Shown piece after piece: positions 43,368 to 52,177 of a stretch of 64,000 nt of DNA. A program made the translations under genes and the position numbers. The stretch is from an uncultured Sutterella sp. (GTDB lineage Bacteria > Pseudomonadota > Gammaproteobacteria > Burkholderiales > Burkholderiaceae_F). The stretch covers positions 41,564 to 105,563 of the forward strand of contig CAAEPH010000018.1 of NCBI GenBank assembly GCA_900757865.1, given 5' to 3'. Under the pieces are notes generated by a model. It ran no database searches, was not told the DNA's origin, and saw nothing but the letters and a program-made list of their open reading frames with translations. The first letter of the stretch is position 1. Each line of letters begins with the position of its first letter.

Positions 43368-43406
43368 GGCTCAGGCGTGGTAGCCTCCCACGTGCGCCCC
43401 TGAGCC
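43368..43406 (+). promoter_or_regulatory. Structured leader hairpin upstream of mgtE
   Basis: GGCTCAGG (43368-43375) pairs perfectly with CCTGAGCC (43399-43406). Just inside, CGTGG (43376-43380) pairs with CCACG (43388-43392). The hairpin ends 37 nt before the GGAGG of mgtE. It does not match the M-box magnesium riboswitch as I know it, but a structured leader on a magnesium transporter gene is notable. Confidence 0.5.
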
Positions 43407-43453
43407 GGTCATTGTCTGAGGCATTAACCATTCTAACGAGTACGGAGGTTGAA

Positions 43454-44938
43454 GTGACGAACACGCTGAACGATCAACACAACGTGATAGACACCAATCC
43501 TCATCAGAGCCGTGACTCCGACGAAGCGGTGCGTGCCCTTGCTCTGGTTCAACAAATCCTATCCGAGGACCAAGAGCATGAAAAAGACGAGCACCTTGAG
43601 CGAGCCGATAAAGAAAACGAGGCGCTACCCATTAGTCCAGAGACGGCCCTGCATCTGAAAAGTATTCTGGCGCCACTTCACCCCGCGGACATTGCTTGGG
43701 TTCTTGAAGCTCTGCCACTGGACGAACGTCTTGCTGTTTGGAACTTGGTACAAAGTGAGTCCGATGGTGAGATTTTGGTTGAGGTCAACGACGGTGTTCG
43801 CGAAACCTTGATCGAGGCGATGGACCGCGATGAACTCGTTGATGCGGTCGAAACACTGGATACCGACGAAATCGCTGACTTGGTGGACGATCTGCCTCCA
43901 GACGTGATGGCAGAAGTGCAAGAAGGACTTTCGCACGAAGAACGCGCTCAACTACGTGCGGCGATGTCCTACCCAGAGGATAGCGTTGGGGCACGCATGG
44001 ACTTCGAAGTGGTTTCCATTCGTGAGGAAACAACCATTGACCTGGTTTTAAAGTACCTTCGGCGTTTTGATAGTTTTCCCGACCACACTGACCAAGTGTT
44101 TGTGGTGGATCGCCTTGGACATCTCAAAGGGACGTTAGCGCTGTCACGCTTGTTGACTACGGATTTGGCGGTGGGGGTAAAAGAGGTGATGCAGACCGAT
44201 ATGCTCACCCTGAACCCACTAGATGATGCCAGTGATGCGGCGCAGGCGTTTGAACGATACGATTTGGTGAGCGCTGCCGTCATTGATGAGTCGGGTCGAC
44301 TCGTCGGTCGATTGACCGTGAATGAAATCGTTGACGTGATTCGTGAAGAAAGCGATGAGGATGCCTTCCGGTCGGTGGGTTTGGATGATGAACAAGACTT
44401 GTTTGCCAGTGTTTGGGAAACAGCCCGCTCACGCTGGCTTTGGTTAGGGGTCAATCTTTGTACGGCGTTTTTTGCCTCGCGTGTGATTTCTGCCTTTGAT
44501 GGAACGATTGAGCGTGTGGTGGCATTGGCGGCTTTGATGCCTATTGTGGCTGGGATGGCTGGCAATTCAGGTAATCAGACACTGACTTTGCTGGTACGAT
44601 CGTTAGCCATCGGTCAAGTGACCGAATCCAATAAACGGGATTTAATTCAGAAGGAAATTGCCGTCTCTGTGATTAACGGCATTATGTGGGGCGCCATTGC
44701 GGCAGTTTGCGCATGGGCTCTTTATTGGGACACACCACAAGGCGTGAAGTTGGGGCTCGTGATGTTTTTAGCGATGCTACTCAACATTGTCCAAGGGGCC
44801 ATGGTGGGACTGGCGGTTCCGCTAGTTCTGAAGCACTTTAACCGCGATCCCGCGCTCGGTGGTTCGGTACTGCTCACGTTTGCGACGGACTCAGGTGGTT
44901 TTTTGATCTTTTTAGGACTCGCGAGTATCTTTTTCTAA
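43454..44938 (+). CDS. mgtE: Magnesium transporter MgtE
   Basis: MgtE is a Mg2+ channel gated by its own cytosolic Mg2+-sensing domains. I choose GTG 43454, because GGAGG (43444-43448) lies 5 bases upstream, giving 494 residues. The frame is open to 43412. After an acidic N-terminal extension of about 50 residues come the superhelical N domain (LAPLHPADIAWVLEALPLDE), a CBS pair (FPDHTDQVFVVDRLGHLKGT and LDDASDAAQAFERYDLVSAA), the plug helix, and the five-span membrane domain with GMAGNSGNQTLTLLVRSLAIG and FATDSGGFLIFLGLAS. It is transcribed alone and ends facing the KTSC gene. Confidence 0.95.
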   Translation: MTNTLNDQHNVIDTNPHQSRDSDEAVRALALVQQILSEDQEHEKDEHLERADKENEALPISPETALHLKSILAPLHPADIAWVLEALPLDERLAVWNLVQSESDGEILVEVNDGVRETLIEAMDRDELVDAVETLDTDEIADLVDDLPPDVMAEVQEGLSHEERAQLRAAMSYPEDSVGARMDFEVVSIREETTIDLVLKYLRRFDSFPDHTDQVFVVDRLGHLKGTLALSRLLTTDLAVGVKEVMQTDMLTLNPLDDASDAAQAFERYDLVSAAVIDESGRLVGRLTVNEIVDVIREESDEDAFRSVGLDDEQDLFASVWETARSRWLWLGVNLCTAFFASRVISAFDGTIERVVALAALMPIVAGMAGNSGNQTLTLLVRSLAIGQVTESNKRDLIQKEIAVSVINGIMWGAIAAVCAWALYWDTPQGVKLGLVMFLAMLLNIVQGAMVGLAVPLVLKHFNRDPALGGSVLLTFATDSGGFLIFLGLASIFF

Positions 44939-44980
44939 AAAACAACGGGATCTCACCGTCGTCGGAGAGATCCCGTTCAG
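44937..44980 (-). terminator. Terminator between convergent mgtE and the KTSC gene
   Basis: The 11-bp stem AACGGGATCTC (44944-44954) / GAGATCCCGTT (44967-44977) is followed by GTTTTTT on the minus strand, serving the KTSC gene. On the plus strand the T-run is missing. Confidence 0.85.
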
Positions 44981-44983
44981 GAT

Positions 44984-45271
44984 TTAGTTGTCGCCAAACA
45001 GTTTTCGCAGCGCTTCTCGGCTCTTTGTTTGTTTATCGTCTTTCTCGTCATTGCCCGAGGAGGAGATTTCTCGGATGCGGAAATTGTCCTCTATCTCTTC
45101 TTCCCAATAGTGTGCTGGCATTTCCGAGTGCATGAAACGGTTGGCCATCTCAGAGCCAATGCCTTCAACTCGCAACAAGCGGTGGGTGTCAAATTCGACG
45201 TCCAAATAACGTTTGACGGGGTCGTAGCCCGCCGACAAAATACCCCCACGATGAATAGGTTTACGCCACAT
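44984..45271 (-). CDS. KTSC-domain-like small protein
   Basis: The 95-residue protein (MWRKPIHRGGILSAGYDPVK) resembles the short KTSC domain. Its pattern SAGYDP....LDVEFDTHRLLRVEGIGSEMA (read with gaps) is followed by RFMHSEMPAHYWEEEIED, which parallels the family's F-x-x-S-x-x-G-x-YF segment. KTSC domains are found alone or attached to lysyl-tRNA synthetase-like and other proteins, and their biochemical role is not settled. Its C-terminal 30 residues are charged and probably disordered. ATG 45271 has GGAGGG close upstream. It has its own terminator. Confidence 0.65.
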   Translation of the reverse strand: MWRKPIHRGGILSAGYDPVKRYLDVEFDTHRLLRVEGIGSEMANRFMHSEMPAHYWEEEIEDNFRIREISSSGNDEKDDKQTKSREALRKLFGDN

Positions 45272-45728
45272 AGTCCCTCCAGTCTTTATTCAGAATCGAC
45301 TAAACGAGCGTTAATTTGTCAAAATTGTACCAAAGAAGCTTTCTTTGAGAAAAAGTTTTTTCAAGCACCGCGTTAACACTTAGCGTGAAAAACGCAGAAT
45401 CGAGACGGATTATGAATCCACGTAAAGTGAATCGGAGACTAGGGTTTTCGCTGATTTTTTAAGCACTTTGCGTATCAAATAAAGAGCCGTAAGGCACCTC
45501 TTTTTGTTGAACCCTAAAAGAAATATAAGCAGAATTGTTGTTGAAAAAAACAAAATCTCTTGATACGATCGCCCTGTGTTAATTTTCAAGGATGCAATAG
45601 AGCAGCCGTTCTATCGGTAGAGGCGGTCAAGGTTACCGGTCTCTTCTGTGTGGATGTCGTTGGCTTTTCTCTTGCTGAGATTGCTCGATTAGGGCCTCAC
45701 CAATAGAAAGACTTTTCCCCTTAGCTAA
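45272..45728 (+). other. Intergenic stretch before the lytic transglycosylase gene
   Basis: The region is A/T-rich and no gene is supported. It holds the KTSC gene RBS at its left edge, a promoter at 45541-45569, and a leader of about 150-200 nt to the transglycosylase gene. Direct reading shows small potential hairpins only. Confidence 0.5.
45541..45569 (+). promoter_or_regulatory. Promoter of the lytic transglycosylase gene
   Basis: TTGAAA (45541-45546), a 17-bp spacer and TACGAT (45564-45569) match sigma-70 well. Transcription would start near 45577, giving a roughly 200-nt leader. Confidence 0.6.
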
Positions 45729-45779
45729 GTGCAAAAGGATGACGTATCTATACAGTGCTCGAGCGCGCCTCATTATTCA

Positions 45780-46619
45780 ATGAAGACTTTCAACCGAACT
45801 ACTGGCGTTCGACTGGGTAGCGTGGTGGCCGTCATGGGTCTTGCTCTGCTCAGCACCCAGCTTTGGGAGCACCACGGGGGCTCCACTCATCTTGACAGTG
45901 AGTCTTTGGGGCTCAATGATCTGTCAACTCCATACGCTTCTGTCGATGCGGTGTCGTATTCGGTTAATACGACCCCGACACTCTTGCAGAGCGCCGTGAA
46001 TGCGGCCAAGCTCTCCAGTGATGCGCCGTCTAAATCGGCTATAGAGATGCTCTCCGATGCATCTCGCTCTGTGGCTGAGTATGTTTCTCGCAGTTTCCGT
46101 ATTTCTCTCAAAAAGGCGCAGGCCATCACGGACATCGCTGTTCGAACGGGAGAAGAAAAAAACGTGGATCCACTGCTGATTTTGGCTGTGATTGCGACGG
46201 AATCCAGCTATAACCCGAAGGCACGATCCTCAGCTGGCGCAGAAGGCTTGATGCAAGTGATGACCTCGGTGCATCGGCATCGCTATACGCCCTATGGTGG
46301 CGAAGATAAAGCCTTCGATCCGAATGTCAATATTGCGGTTGGAACGGATATCTTAAATGAGCTCATCCAGCGCACAGGCAATGTCCGCAAGGCGTTGAAG
46401 TGGTACAGCGGCGCCGCTAACAAGACTTCAGACGGTGGCTATGCCGCCCGTGTGTTGGCTGAGCGCTACCGCTTGGCGATTGCAGCCGCTGGTAATATTC
46501 AGAGTGCGGTCGAATTAAGCCTCACGCAACGTACGGAGCCTAATTTCAAATTGGATGACGTTCCGTCCACATTGGCGTACGATGAGTTTGTCACGCTCGC
46601 ATTAGCGGACAACGCTTAA
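45780..46619 (+). CDS. SLT-domain lytic transglycosylase (membrane-anchored or secreted)
   Basis: The enzyme cleaves the MurNAc-GlcNAc bond of peptidoglycan, forming anhydro ends. I choose ATG 45780 (MKTFNRTTGVRLGSVVAVMG), giving 279 residues. The N-terminus is a signal peptide or anchor (VVAVMGLALLSTQLW). The SLT domain spans about residues 115-235: VDPLLILAVIATESSYNPKA with the catalytic Glu in ATES, then SSAGAEGLMQVM and NIAVGTDILNELI. The product would feed AmpD/Mpl recycling encoded nearby. A 14-codon frame (ATG 45739 to TGA 45781-45783) ends by overlapping the start codon, so coupled initiation is possible. No good ribosome site is otherwise seen. Confidence 0.87.
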   Translation: MKTFNRTTGVRLGSVVAVMGLALLSTQLWEHHGGSTHLDSESLGLNDLSTPYASVDAVSYSVNTTPTLLQSAVNAAKLSSDAPSKSAIEMLSDASRSVAEYVSRSFRISLKKAQAITDIAVRTGEEKNVDPLLILAVIATESSYNPKARSSAGAEGLMQVMTSVHRHRYTPYGGEDKAFDPNVNIAVGTDILNELIQRTGNVRKALKWYSGAANKTSDGGYAARVLAERYRLAIAAAGNIQSAVELSLTQRTEPNFKLDDVPSTLAYDEFVTLALADNA

Positions 46620-46643
46620 ACCTAGCAGAGACTTAGTTCTGGA

Positions 46644-46670
46644 AAGGCGATCGAGAAGGTCGCCTTTTTT
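46644..46670. terminator. Terminator between the transglycosylase gene and rsmE
   Basis: AAGGCGA (46644-46650) / TCGCCTT (46660-46666) is followed by TTTT on the plus strand. It lies 24 bp after the transglycosylase stop. Confidence 0.8.
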
Positions 46671-46678
46671 GATGAGTG

Positions 46679-47419
46679 TTAAGGCAAATCCCCTGCGAGC
46701 GTTTGCAACCATACGGCGACTGCTAGTCCGGCGGTTTCGGTTCTCATGACGCGCGGTCCCAAGAGCTGGGCTTGCCAGCCTAATTCGGTGGCTAGGCTAA
46801 TTTCCTCTGGGCTAAATCCCCCTTCTGGTCCAACCGCTACTGCCACGGATTTCGTGAGGTGAAACGGATTTTCAGCAGGAGCGGCAGCAGGCGCTAATAG
46901 GAGACGCTGATCAGCTTTTGTCTGCGTGAGAGCCTCTTCTAAACTGGGGATGAAACTCAACTGCATCAGCACATTGCGACCACACTGCTCTGATGCTGAA
47001 ATGGCTATGCTTTGGCATTTTTGTAGCCGCTTCAGGGCGCGCTCTGAGGTGAGCCTTGTGACACTACGCGCACTAGGGCAGAGGCAGAGGCGTTTCACGC
47101 CAAGTTCCACAGCTTTTTCAACGATCCAATCCAATTTTTCAGGGGCCACTAAAGCTTGGATAAGGGTGATGTCAATGGACGCTTCGCGCTGAGGCGTGTT
47201 TTCAGTTTCTAAAACGACAAAAGCCCCTTGTCGATCAAATTCGATCGTCCCCTTCCATTCGCTGCCCTCACCATTAAAAAGTGTGACCTGCTCACCGGTG
47301 CGAAGGCGTAAGGCGCGTCCTGCGTGGTGAGCCGCTTCAGGTGTCAGGGCAAGGCGTTGGTTTTGGAGTAAGGACTGTTGGAGAACCTCAGTGGCGATCG
47401 GTAAATAAAAGCGTGGCAT
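46679..47419 (-). CDS. rsmE: 16S rRNA m3U1498 methyltransferase RsmE
   Basis: RsmE methylates U1498 of 16S rRNA near the decoding site. The 246-residue SPOUT-family protein has a PUA-like N-terminus (MPRFYLPIATEVLQQSLLQN, then HHAGRALRLRTGEQVTLFNG). The knotted C-terminal domain has VAVGPEGGFSPEEISLATEL and LLGPRVMRTETAGLAVAVWL, the S-adenosylmethionine-binding motifs. It is divergent from tkt. Length and motifs are typical. Confidence 0.95.
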   Translation of the reverse strand: MPRFYLPIATEVLQQSLLQNQRLALTPEAAHHAGRALRLRTGEQVTLFNGEGSEWKGTIEFDRQGAFVVLETENTPQREASIDITLIQALVAPEKLDWIVEKAVELGVKRLCLCPSARSVTRLTSERALKRLQKCQSIAISASEQCGRNVLMQLSFIPSLEEALTQTKADQRLLLAPAAAPAENPFHLTKSVAVAVGPEGGFSPEEISLATELGWQAQLLGPRVMRTETAGLAVAVWLQTLAGDLP

Positions 47420-47767
47420 GGTTTAACTACACTATGGGAGACAAGGTGTTGTCATTGTATCGAATCCGCTGAGCTAAATCGCCAGCTTGTAAGAGCCTTC
47501 TGTTGGTTTCTTTTGTGTTTTTTCGAGAAGACTCTGGAAAATAACTCGGTTTTATTGTGGATTTACGGTAAAATCATGAGTTGTTTTGATCAAAGCGTCC
47601 TTTTTGGATCGTCAAAAAGAACGACTTCTGTGCCGATTTTTTCAGACGTGGTGCGTTTGAGAAGTCGGCCAAAAAAATATTGAACGGAGGAACTTGACCG
47701 TTTAGGGGTTAGGGTAATCCGTTCATTCTCAGAATTTCCTCACACACTCTCTCCAGTCAATACGATT
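47420..47767 (+). promoter_or_regulatory. rsmE-tkt divergent region with tkt leader hairpin
   Basis: No gene is supported in these 348 bp. A -10-like TAAAAT (47569-47574) occurs without a good -35. Downstream, CGTCCTTTTTG (47596-47606) pairs with CAAAAAGAACG (47613-47623) at 10 of 11 positions, making a strong hairpin about 145 nt before tkt. It lacks a trailing T-run, so it looks like a leader structure rather than a terminator. Confidence 0.4.
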
Positions 47768-49780
47768 ATGACTTCAACTGTCTCCGCTCAAATGATGGCC
47801 AACGCCATTCGTGCGCTGAGCATGGACGCTGTCCAGAAAGCGAAATCCGGTCACCCTGGTATGCCGATGGGCATGGCCGATATTGCTGTGGCCCTTTGGG
47901 ATCGTCATCTACGCTTTAATCCGTTAAACCCGCATTGGACAAACCGCGATCGGTTTATTCTCTCCAATGGTCATGGTTCGATGTTGCAATATGCGCTTTT
48001 GCATTTGACGGGCTACGATCTGTCCATGGACGATCTCAAGGCTTTCCGTCAGTTACACAGCAAAACGCCAGGTCACCCTGAAGTGGATGTGACGCCAGGT
48101 GTGGAAACAACCACGGGACCGTTGGGTCAGGGTATTGCCAACGGCGTGGGTATGGCATTGGCTGAAAAAATGCTCGCCGCTGAGTTCAATCGTGAGGGAT
48201 TCCCCGTGATTGATCACCACACTTATGTGTTCCTCGGGGACGGCTGCCTCATGGAAGGTATTAGTCATGAGGTTTGCTCCTTGGCAGGTGTCTGGAAGCT
48301 CAACAAGCTCATTGCCATCTATGACGACAACGGTATCTCGATTGACGGTGATGTGAAGGGCTGGTTTGGGGATGATACCCGTGGCCGTTTTGAAGCCTAC
48401 GGATGGAATGTGATTGGGCCAGTCGATGGTCATAACATCGACGCGATGGATGACGCGATCGCCTTAGCTCGCCAGAGCCAAGACAAACCGACCCTCATTA
48501 TTGCCAAGACCACGATTGGTAAAGGTTCGCCGAATCGTCAGGGCACGGCCAAGGTGCATGGAGAAGCGTTAGGTGATGAAGAAATTGCCTTGACGCGAGA
48601 AGCTCTTGGCTGGCCCTATGCGCCCTTTGAGATTCCACAGAGCATCTATGATGCGTGGGATCATCGCGAAGCGGGTCAGAAGATCGAGGCCGAGTGGAAT
48701 GAGCTTTTCGCGAGCTACAAGACGACGTATCCGGAGTTGGCGGCAGAGCTTGAGCGTCGCTTGCGTGGCGATTTGCCGGCCTCGTGGCCAGAAGCGGTGA
48801 TGGATGCCTTGGTTGATGCTGGCGAAAAACAAGAAAGCATGGCGACTCGCAAAGCAAGTCAAAAAGCCCTGAATGCTTTAGCGCCTGCCTTGCCCGAGTT
48901 GCTCGGGGGCTCCGCTGACTTAACCGGCTCGAATCTCACCAACTGGACGGGCGTCAAGTCGCTCAATACCGGGGATATGACTGCTCGCCACATCAGCTAC
49001 GGTGTGCGTGAGTTCGGTATGTCGGCCATTCTTAATGGTATCGCACTGCATGGTGGCTTTATCCCGTATGCTGCCACGTTCTTGACGTTCTCGGATTATT
49101 CACGCAACGCGCTACGCATGTCCGCTCTGATGAAGCAGCGTGTGATCAATGTTTTCACCCATGACTCCATCGGTTTGGGTGAGGATGGTCCGACGCACCA
49201 GTCCATCGAGCATGTGCCGAGTTTACGTTTGATCCCGGGGATGCACGTCTGGCGTCCTGCCGATACGATTGAAACCATTGTGGCATGGGCTAGCGCGATT
49301 GAACGTCGTCATGGTCCGAGTTGCTTGGTACTCACCCGCCAGAGCGTTCCGTTTGTGGACCGCGATGAAGTCAATGCTGACGACATTGCCAAGGGTGGCT
49401 ACGTGGCTTTCGAGTCGCCCACTGGTGCTGATGCCATTGATGTCATTTTATTGGCGACCGGTTCTGAAGTGGGCTTAGCTGTGGAAGCGCGCCGTCAGTT
49501 GGCCGCACGTAATATCCAGGCCCGTTTAGTATCGATGCCTTGCACCAACCTCTTTGATGAACAGACTGAAGGGTATCGTCGTCAGGTGCTACCCGCTGGG
49601 GTGCCTGTTGTGGCCATTGAGGCTGCTCGTACGGATCTCTGGTACAAGTACTTCTCTGGTAAAGGCGCCGTTATCGGTATTGATACGTTTGGCGAAAGTG
49701 CACCAGCCAGCGTGCTCTGGAAGCATTTTGGCTTTACCGTTGAACACGTCATTGACGTGGTTGAAAACCTTTTAAAGTAA
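47768..49780 (+). CDS. tkt: Transketolase
   Basis: Transketolase transfers two-carbon ketol units between sugar phosphates in the pentose phosphate pathway using thiamine diphosphate. The 670-residue protein has SMDAVQKAKSGHPGMPMGMA with the conserved His, the ThDP-binding segment FLGDGCLMEGISHEVCSLAG, and RHISYGVREFGMSAILNGIA with the cofactor-activating Glu. THDSIGLGEDGPTHQSIEH is the transketolase motif. It is followed by gap (22 bp) and pgk, the betaproteobacterial tkt-gap-pgk cluster. Confidence 0.98.
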   Translation: MTSTVSAQMMANAIRALSMDAVQKAKSGHPGMPMGMADIAVALWDRHLRFNPLNPHWTNRDRFILSNGHGSMLQYALLHLTGYDLSMDDLKAFRQLHSKTPGHPEVDVTPGVETTTGPLGQGIANGVGMALAEKMLAAEFNREGFPVIDHHTYVFLGDGCLMEGISHEVCSLAGVWKLNKLIAIYDDNGISIDGDVKGWFGDDTRGRFEAYGWNVIGPVDGHNIDAMDDAIALARQSQDKPTLIIAKTTIGKGSPNRQGTAKVHGEALGDEEIALTREALGWPYAPFEIPQSIYDAWDHREAGQKIEAEWNELFASYKTTYPELAAELERRLRGDLPASWPEAVMDALVDAGEKQESMATRKASQKALNALAPALPELLGGSADLTGSNLTNWTGVKSLNTGDMTARHISYGVREFGMSAILNGIALHGGFIPYAATFLTFSDYSRNALRMSALMKQRVINVFTHDSIGLGEDGPTHQSIEHVPSLRLIPGMHVWRPADTIETIVAWASAIERRHGPSCLVLTRQSVPFVDRDEVNADDIAKGGYVAFESPTGADAIDVILLATGSEVGLAVEARRQLAARNIQARLVSMPCTNLFDEQTEGYRRQVLPAGVPVVAIEAARTDLWYKYFSGKGAVIGIDTFGESAPASVLWKHFGFTVEHVIDVVENLLK

Positions 49781-49802
49781 CTCCCGTGAGGAAATCGTAA
49801 AC

Positions 49803-50819
49803 ATGACTATTCGAGTAGCGATTACAGGTTTTGGCCGTATTGGTCGCAATGTCCTTCGTGCCCATTATGAATACGCTAAACAGCATGACATTGAAATTGT
49901 GGCCATTAATGCCCCTGGTGATTTAGCCATTCATTCTCATTTGCTTCAGTACGATTCTTGCCATGGGCACTTTAATGCCAAGGTTGAACAAAAGGGCGAG
50001 GATACGCTTTACGTTAATGGCGACAAAATCCACGTTTTTGCTTCTCGTGACCCGAAAGAATTAGCTTGGGGTGACTTGGGCGTGGATGTGGTTATGGAAT
50101 GCACGGGTGCGTTTAACTCCAAAGAAAAGAGCATGGTGCATATCGAACAGGGTGCCAAAAAAGTGTTGTTGTCGGCGCCTGGTAAAACGGCTGATGCCAC
50201 CGTTGTCTATGGCGTGAACCAGGATACCTTGAAGGCTTCCGACTTGGTGGTCTCGAACGCGTCTTGCACAACAAACTGCTTGGCCCCGTTAGCCAAGGCG
50301 CTACACCGTACGGTGGGTATTGAACGCGGTTTGATGACCACAGTGCATGCCTTCACCAACGATCAAGTCTTAACCGATGTGTACCACAAGGACATGCGCC
50401 GTGCACGTTCTGCGACACGTTCCCTGATTCCCACCAAGACGGGCGCTGCGAAGGCGGTGGGTTTGGTCTTGCCTGAGCTCAATGGACGTTTGGATGGCTT
50501 TGCGGTTCGCGTGCCAACGCTCAACGTGAGTTTTGTGGACTTAACCTTTATCGCTCAGCGTGATACCACTGTCGAAGAGATCAATCACTTGATGAAAGAA
50601 GCCAGTGAATCTGACGACTTACGTGGAATCTTGACCTACAACGATCTTTTACTCGTTTCGAGCGACTTTAATCACAATCCTCACAGTTCCATCTACGATG
50701 CGACGCTGACCAAGATTTCGGGTGAACGCCTCGTTAAGGTGACAAGCTGGTACGACAACGAATGGGGCTTCTCCTGCCGCATGTTGGATACCGCTACAGC
50801 CATGATGGCTGCGAAGTAA
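49803..50819 (+). CDS. gap: Glyceraldehyde-3-phosphate dehydrogenase, type I
   Basis: The enzyme makes 1,3-bisphosphoglycerate using NAD+ or NADP+. The 338-residue protein begins with the Rossmann loop VAITGFGRIGRNVLRAHYE. It contains the catalytic Cys in SNASCTTNCLAPLAKALH and the His in TVHAFTNDQ. WYDNEWGFSCRML closes the protein. Cofactor preference is not clear by eye. It is the second gene of the tkt-gap-pgk set. A terminator-like hairpin separates it from pgk, so pgk may be expressed at a different level. Confidence 0.97.
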   Translation: MTIRVAITGFGRIGRNVLRAHYEYAKQHDIEIVAINAPGDLAIHSHLLQYDSCHGHFNAKVEQKGEDTLYVNGDKIHVFASRDPKELAWGDLGVDVVMECTGAFNSKEKSMVHIEQGAKKVLLSAPGKTADATVVYGVNQDTLKASDLVVSNASCTTNCLAPLAKALHRTVGIERGLMTTVHAFTNDQVLTDVYHKDMRRARSATRSLIPTKTGAAKAVGLVLPELNGRLDGFAVRVPTLNVSFVDLTFIAQRDTTVEEINHLMKEASESDDLRGILTYNDLLLVSSDFNHNPHSSIYDATLTKISGERLVKVTSWYDNEWGFSCRMLDTATAMMAAK

Positions 50820-50846
50820 TTGGTGAGTACCTCACTTATGCGATAG

Positions 50847-50902
50847 ACCACGCTTCTTCTAAAGAGACCATGAATCATGGCACTCTGAGGAGCGTGGTTT
50901 TT
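50847..50902 (+). terminator. Terminator-like hairpin between gap and pgk
   Basis: ACCACGCT (50847-50854) / AGCGTGGT (50891-50898), extended by imperfect pairing (TCTTCT with TGAGGA), is followed by TTTTT. It would reduce read-through from tkt-gap into pgk. Confidence 0.7.
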
Positions 50903-50924
50903 CATGTGAAGAGATCGAGTGAAC

Positions 50925-50947
50925 ACAGTCGGTGGCCAACCGACTGT
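50925..50947 (+). promoter_or_regulatory. Hairpin just before the pgk ribosome site
   Basis: A perfect 9-bp stem ACAGTCGGT (50925-50933) / ACCGACTGT (50939-50947) with loop GGCCA ends 11 nt before the AAGGAA-like RBS of pgk. It could be an operator or an RNA-stability element. Confidence 0.5.
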
Positions 50948-50971
50948 AAAGAAGGAATAAAGGAAACCGTC

Positions 50972-52174
50972 ATGCAAGTTTTGACCTTGGAACAATTAGC
51001 GCAATCGGGGCAGTTAAAAGGGAAACGCGTTCTGATTCGTTGCGACTTAAACGCGCCTCATAATGACAAGGGCGAGATCACGAATGAAACCCGTTTATTG
51101 GCGAGTGTGCCCGGCATTCGTTTAGCCCTGGATGCGGGCGCTGCGGTGATGGTGGTGAGCCACTTGGGGCGTCCCACCGAAGGTACCGTGACGCCAGCCG
51201 ATAGCTTATCGACAATTGCGGCTCGAATGAGTGAATTGCTTCATTGCCCGATGCCTCTCAAGAGCGATTGGATCGATGGCGTTGACGTGGCGCCGGGTGA
51301 AGTGGTGATGTTGGAGAATTGCCGTTGCAATGTTGGCGAGAAAAAGTGTAATGATGCCTTGAGTCAAAAGTACGCTCAGCTCTGTGATATTTATGTGAAC
51401 GACGCCTTTGGCACGGCGCACCGCGCTGAAGCGACCACGGTCGGTGTGGCGCGTTATGCGCAAGTGGCTTGCGCGGGCCCGTTAATGGCAGGCGAAATTG
51501 CTGCGCTCACCCGTGCTGTCGAAGAAGCTAAGCATCCTCTCGTCGCGATTGTGGGTGGGTCGAAAGTCTCCACCAAGTTAACGATCCTCAGTAACTTAGC
51601 TCAAAAAGTTGACCACCTGATTGTGGGTGGTGGCATTTTGAATACGTTCTTGCTGGCAGCGGGGAAGAAAATTGGACAGTCGCTGGCAGAGCCAGAGTTG
51701 GTCGATGAATGCCGTCGTGTGTTAGCGGTTTTGGCTCAAAAAGGGGCTCAGCTACCCATGCCCGTTGATGTGGTCGTCGCCAAGGCGTTTTCAGCTGAGG
51801 CGCCTCATCGTGTAGCGTCCGTTGACGATGTGCAAGATGATGAAATGATTTTGGACGTGGGTCCTCAAACGGCCCAGCAACTCGCGACCATGATTCAACA
51901 AGCGGGGACCATTGTGTGGAACGGTCCCGTTGGTGTGTTTGAAATGGAACCATACTCCCACGGTACGCAAGCTCTGGCGATGGCTATTGCGCAAGCCACG
52001 GATGCGGGAGCCTTCTCCATTGCCGGTGGTGGTGATACGATCGCTGCTGTGGGGGCTTTCCAAATCGCGGATCGCTTGTCGTATATCTCAACGGGCGGCG
52101 GAGCCTTTTTGGAGTTCCTAGAAGGGAAAACGCTACCCGCAGTCGCGATTCTGGAAGAACGGGCCCGTCAGTAA
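50972..52174 (+). CDS. pgk: Phosphoglycerate kinase
   Basis: Pgk makes ATP from 1,3-bisphosphoglycerate. I choose ATG 50972 (MQVLTLEQLAQSGQLKGKRV), with AAAGGAA upstream, giving 400 residues. The frame extends to 50762 inside gap, but that is not coding. The substrate site RCDLNAPHNDKGEITNETR and VVSHLGRPTEG are visible. The hinge/ATP part has VGGSKVSTKLTILSNL, and the C-terminus SIAGGGDTIAA then TGGGAFLEFLEGKTLP. It is the last gene of the cluster. pyk and fba do not follow. Confidence 0.98.
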   Translation: MQVLTLEQLAQSGQLKGKRVLIRCDLNAPHNDKGEITNETRLLASVPGIRLALDAGAAVMVVSHLGRPTEGTVTPADSLSTIAARMSELLHCPMPLKSDWIDGVDVAPGEVVMLENCRCNVGEKKCNDALSQKYAQLCDIYVNDAFGTAHRAEATTVGVARYAQVACAGPLMAGEIAALTRAVEEAKHPLVAIVGGSKVSTKLTILSNLAQKVDHLIVGGGILNTFLLAAGKKIGQSLAEPELVDECRRVLAVLAQKGAQLPMPVDVVVAKAFSAEAPHRVASVDDVQDDEMILDVGPQTAQQLATMIQQAGTIVWNGPVGVFEMEPYSHGTQALAMAIAQATDAGAFSIAGGGDTIAAVGAFQIADRLSYISTGGGAFLEFLEGKTLPAVAILEERARQ

Positions 52175-52177
52175 AAG

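Noticed and set aside
43275..43453. M-box magnesium riboswitch before mgtE
   Set aside because: The conserved M-box sequence blocks are not present, and only a simple two-step hairpin is seen.
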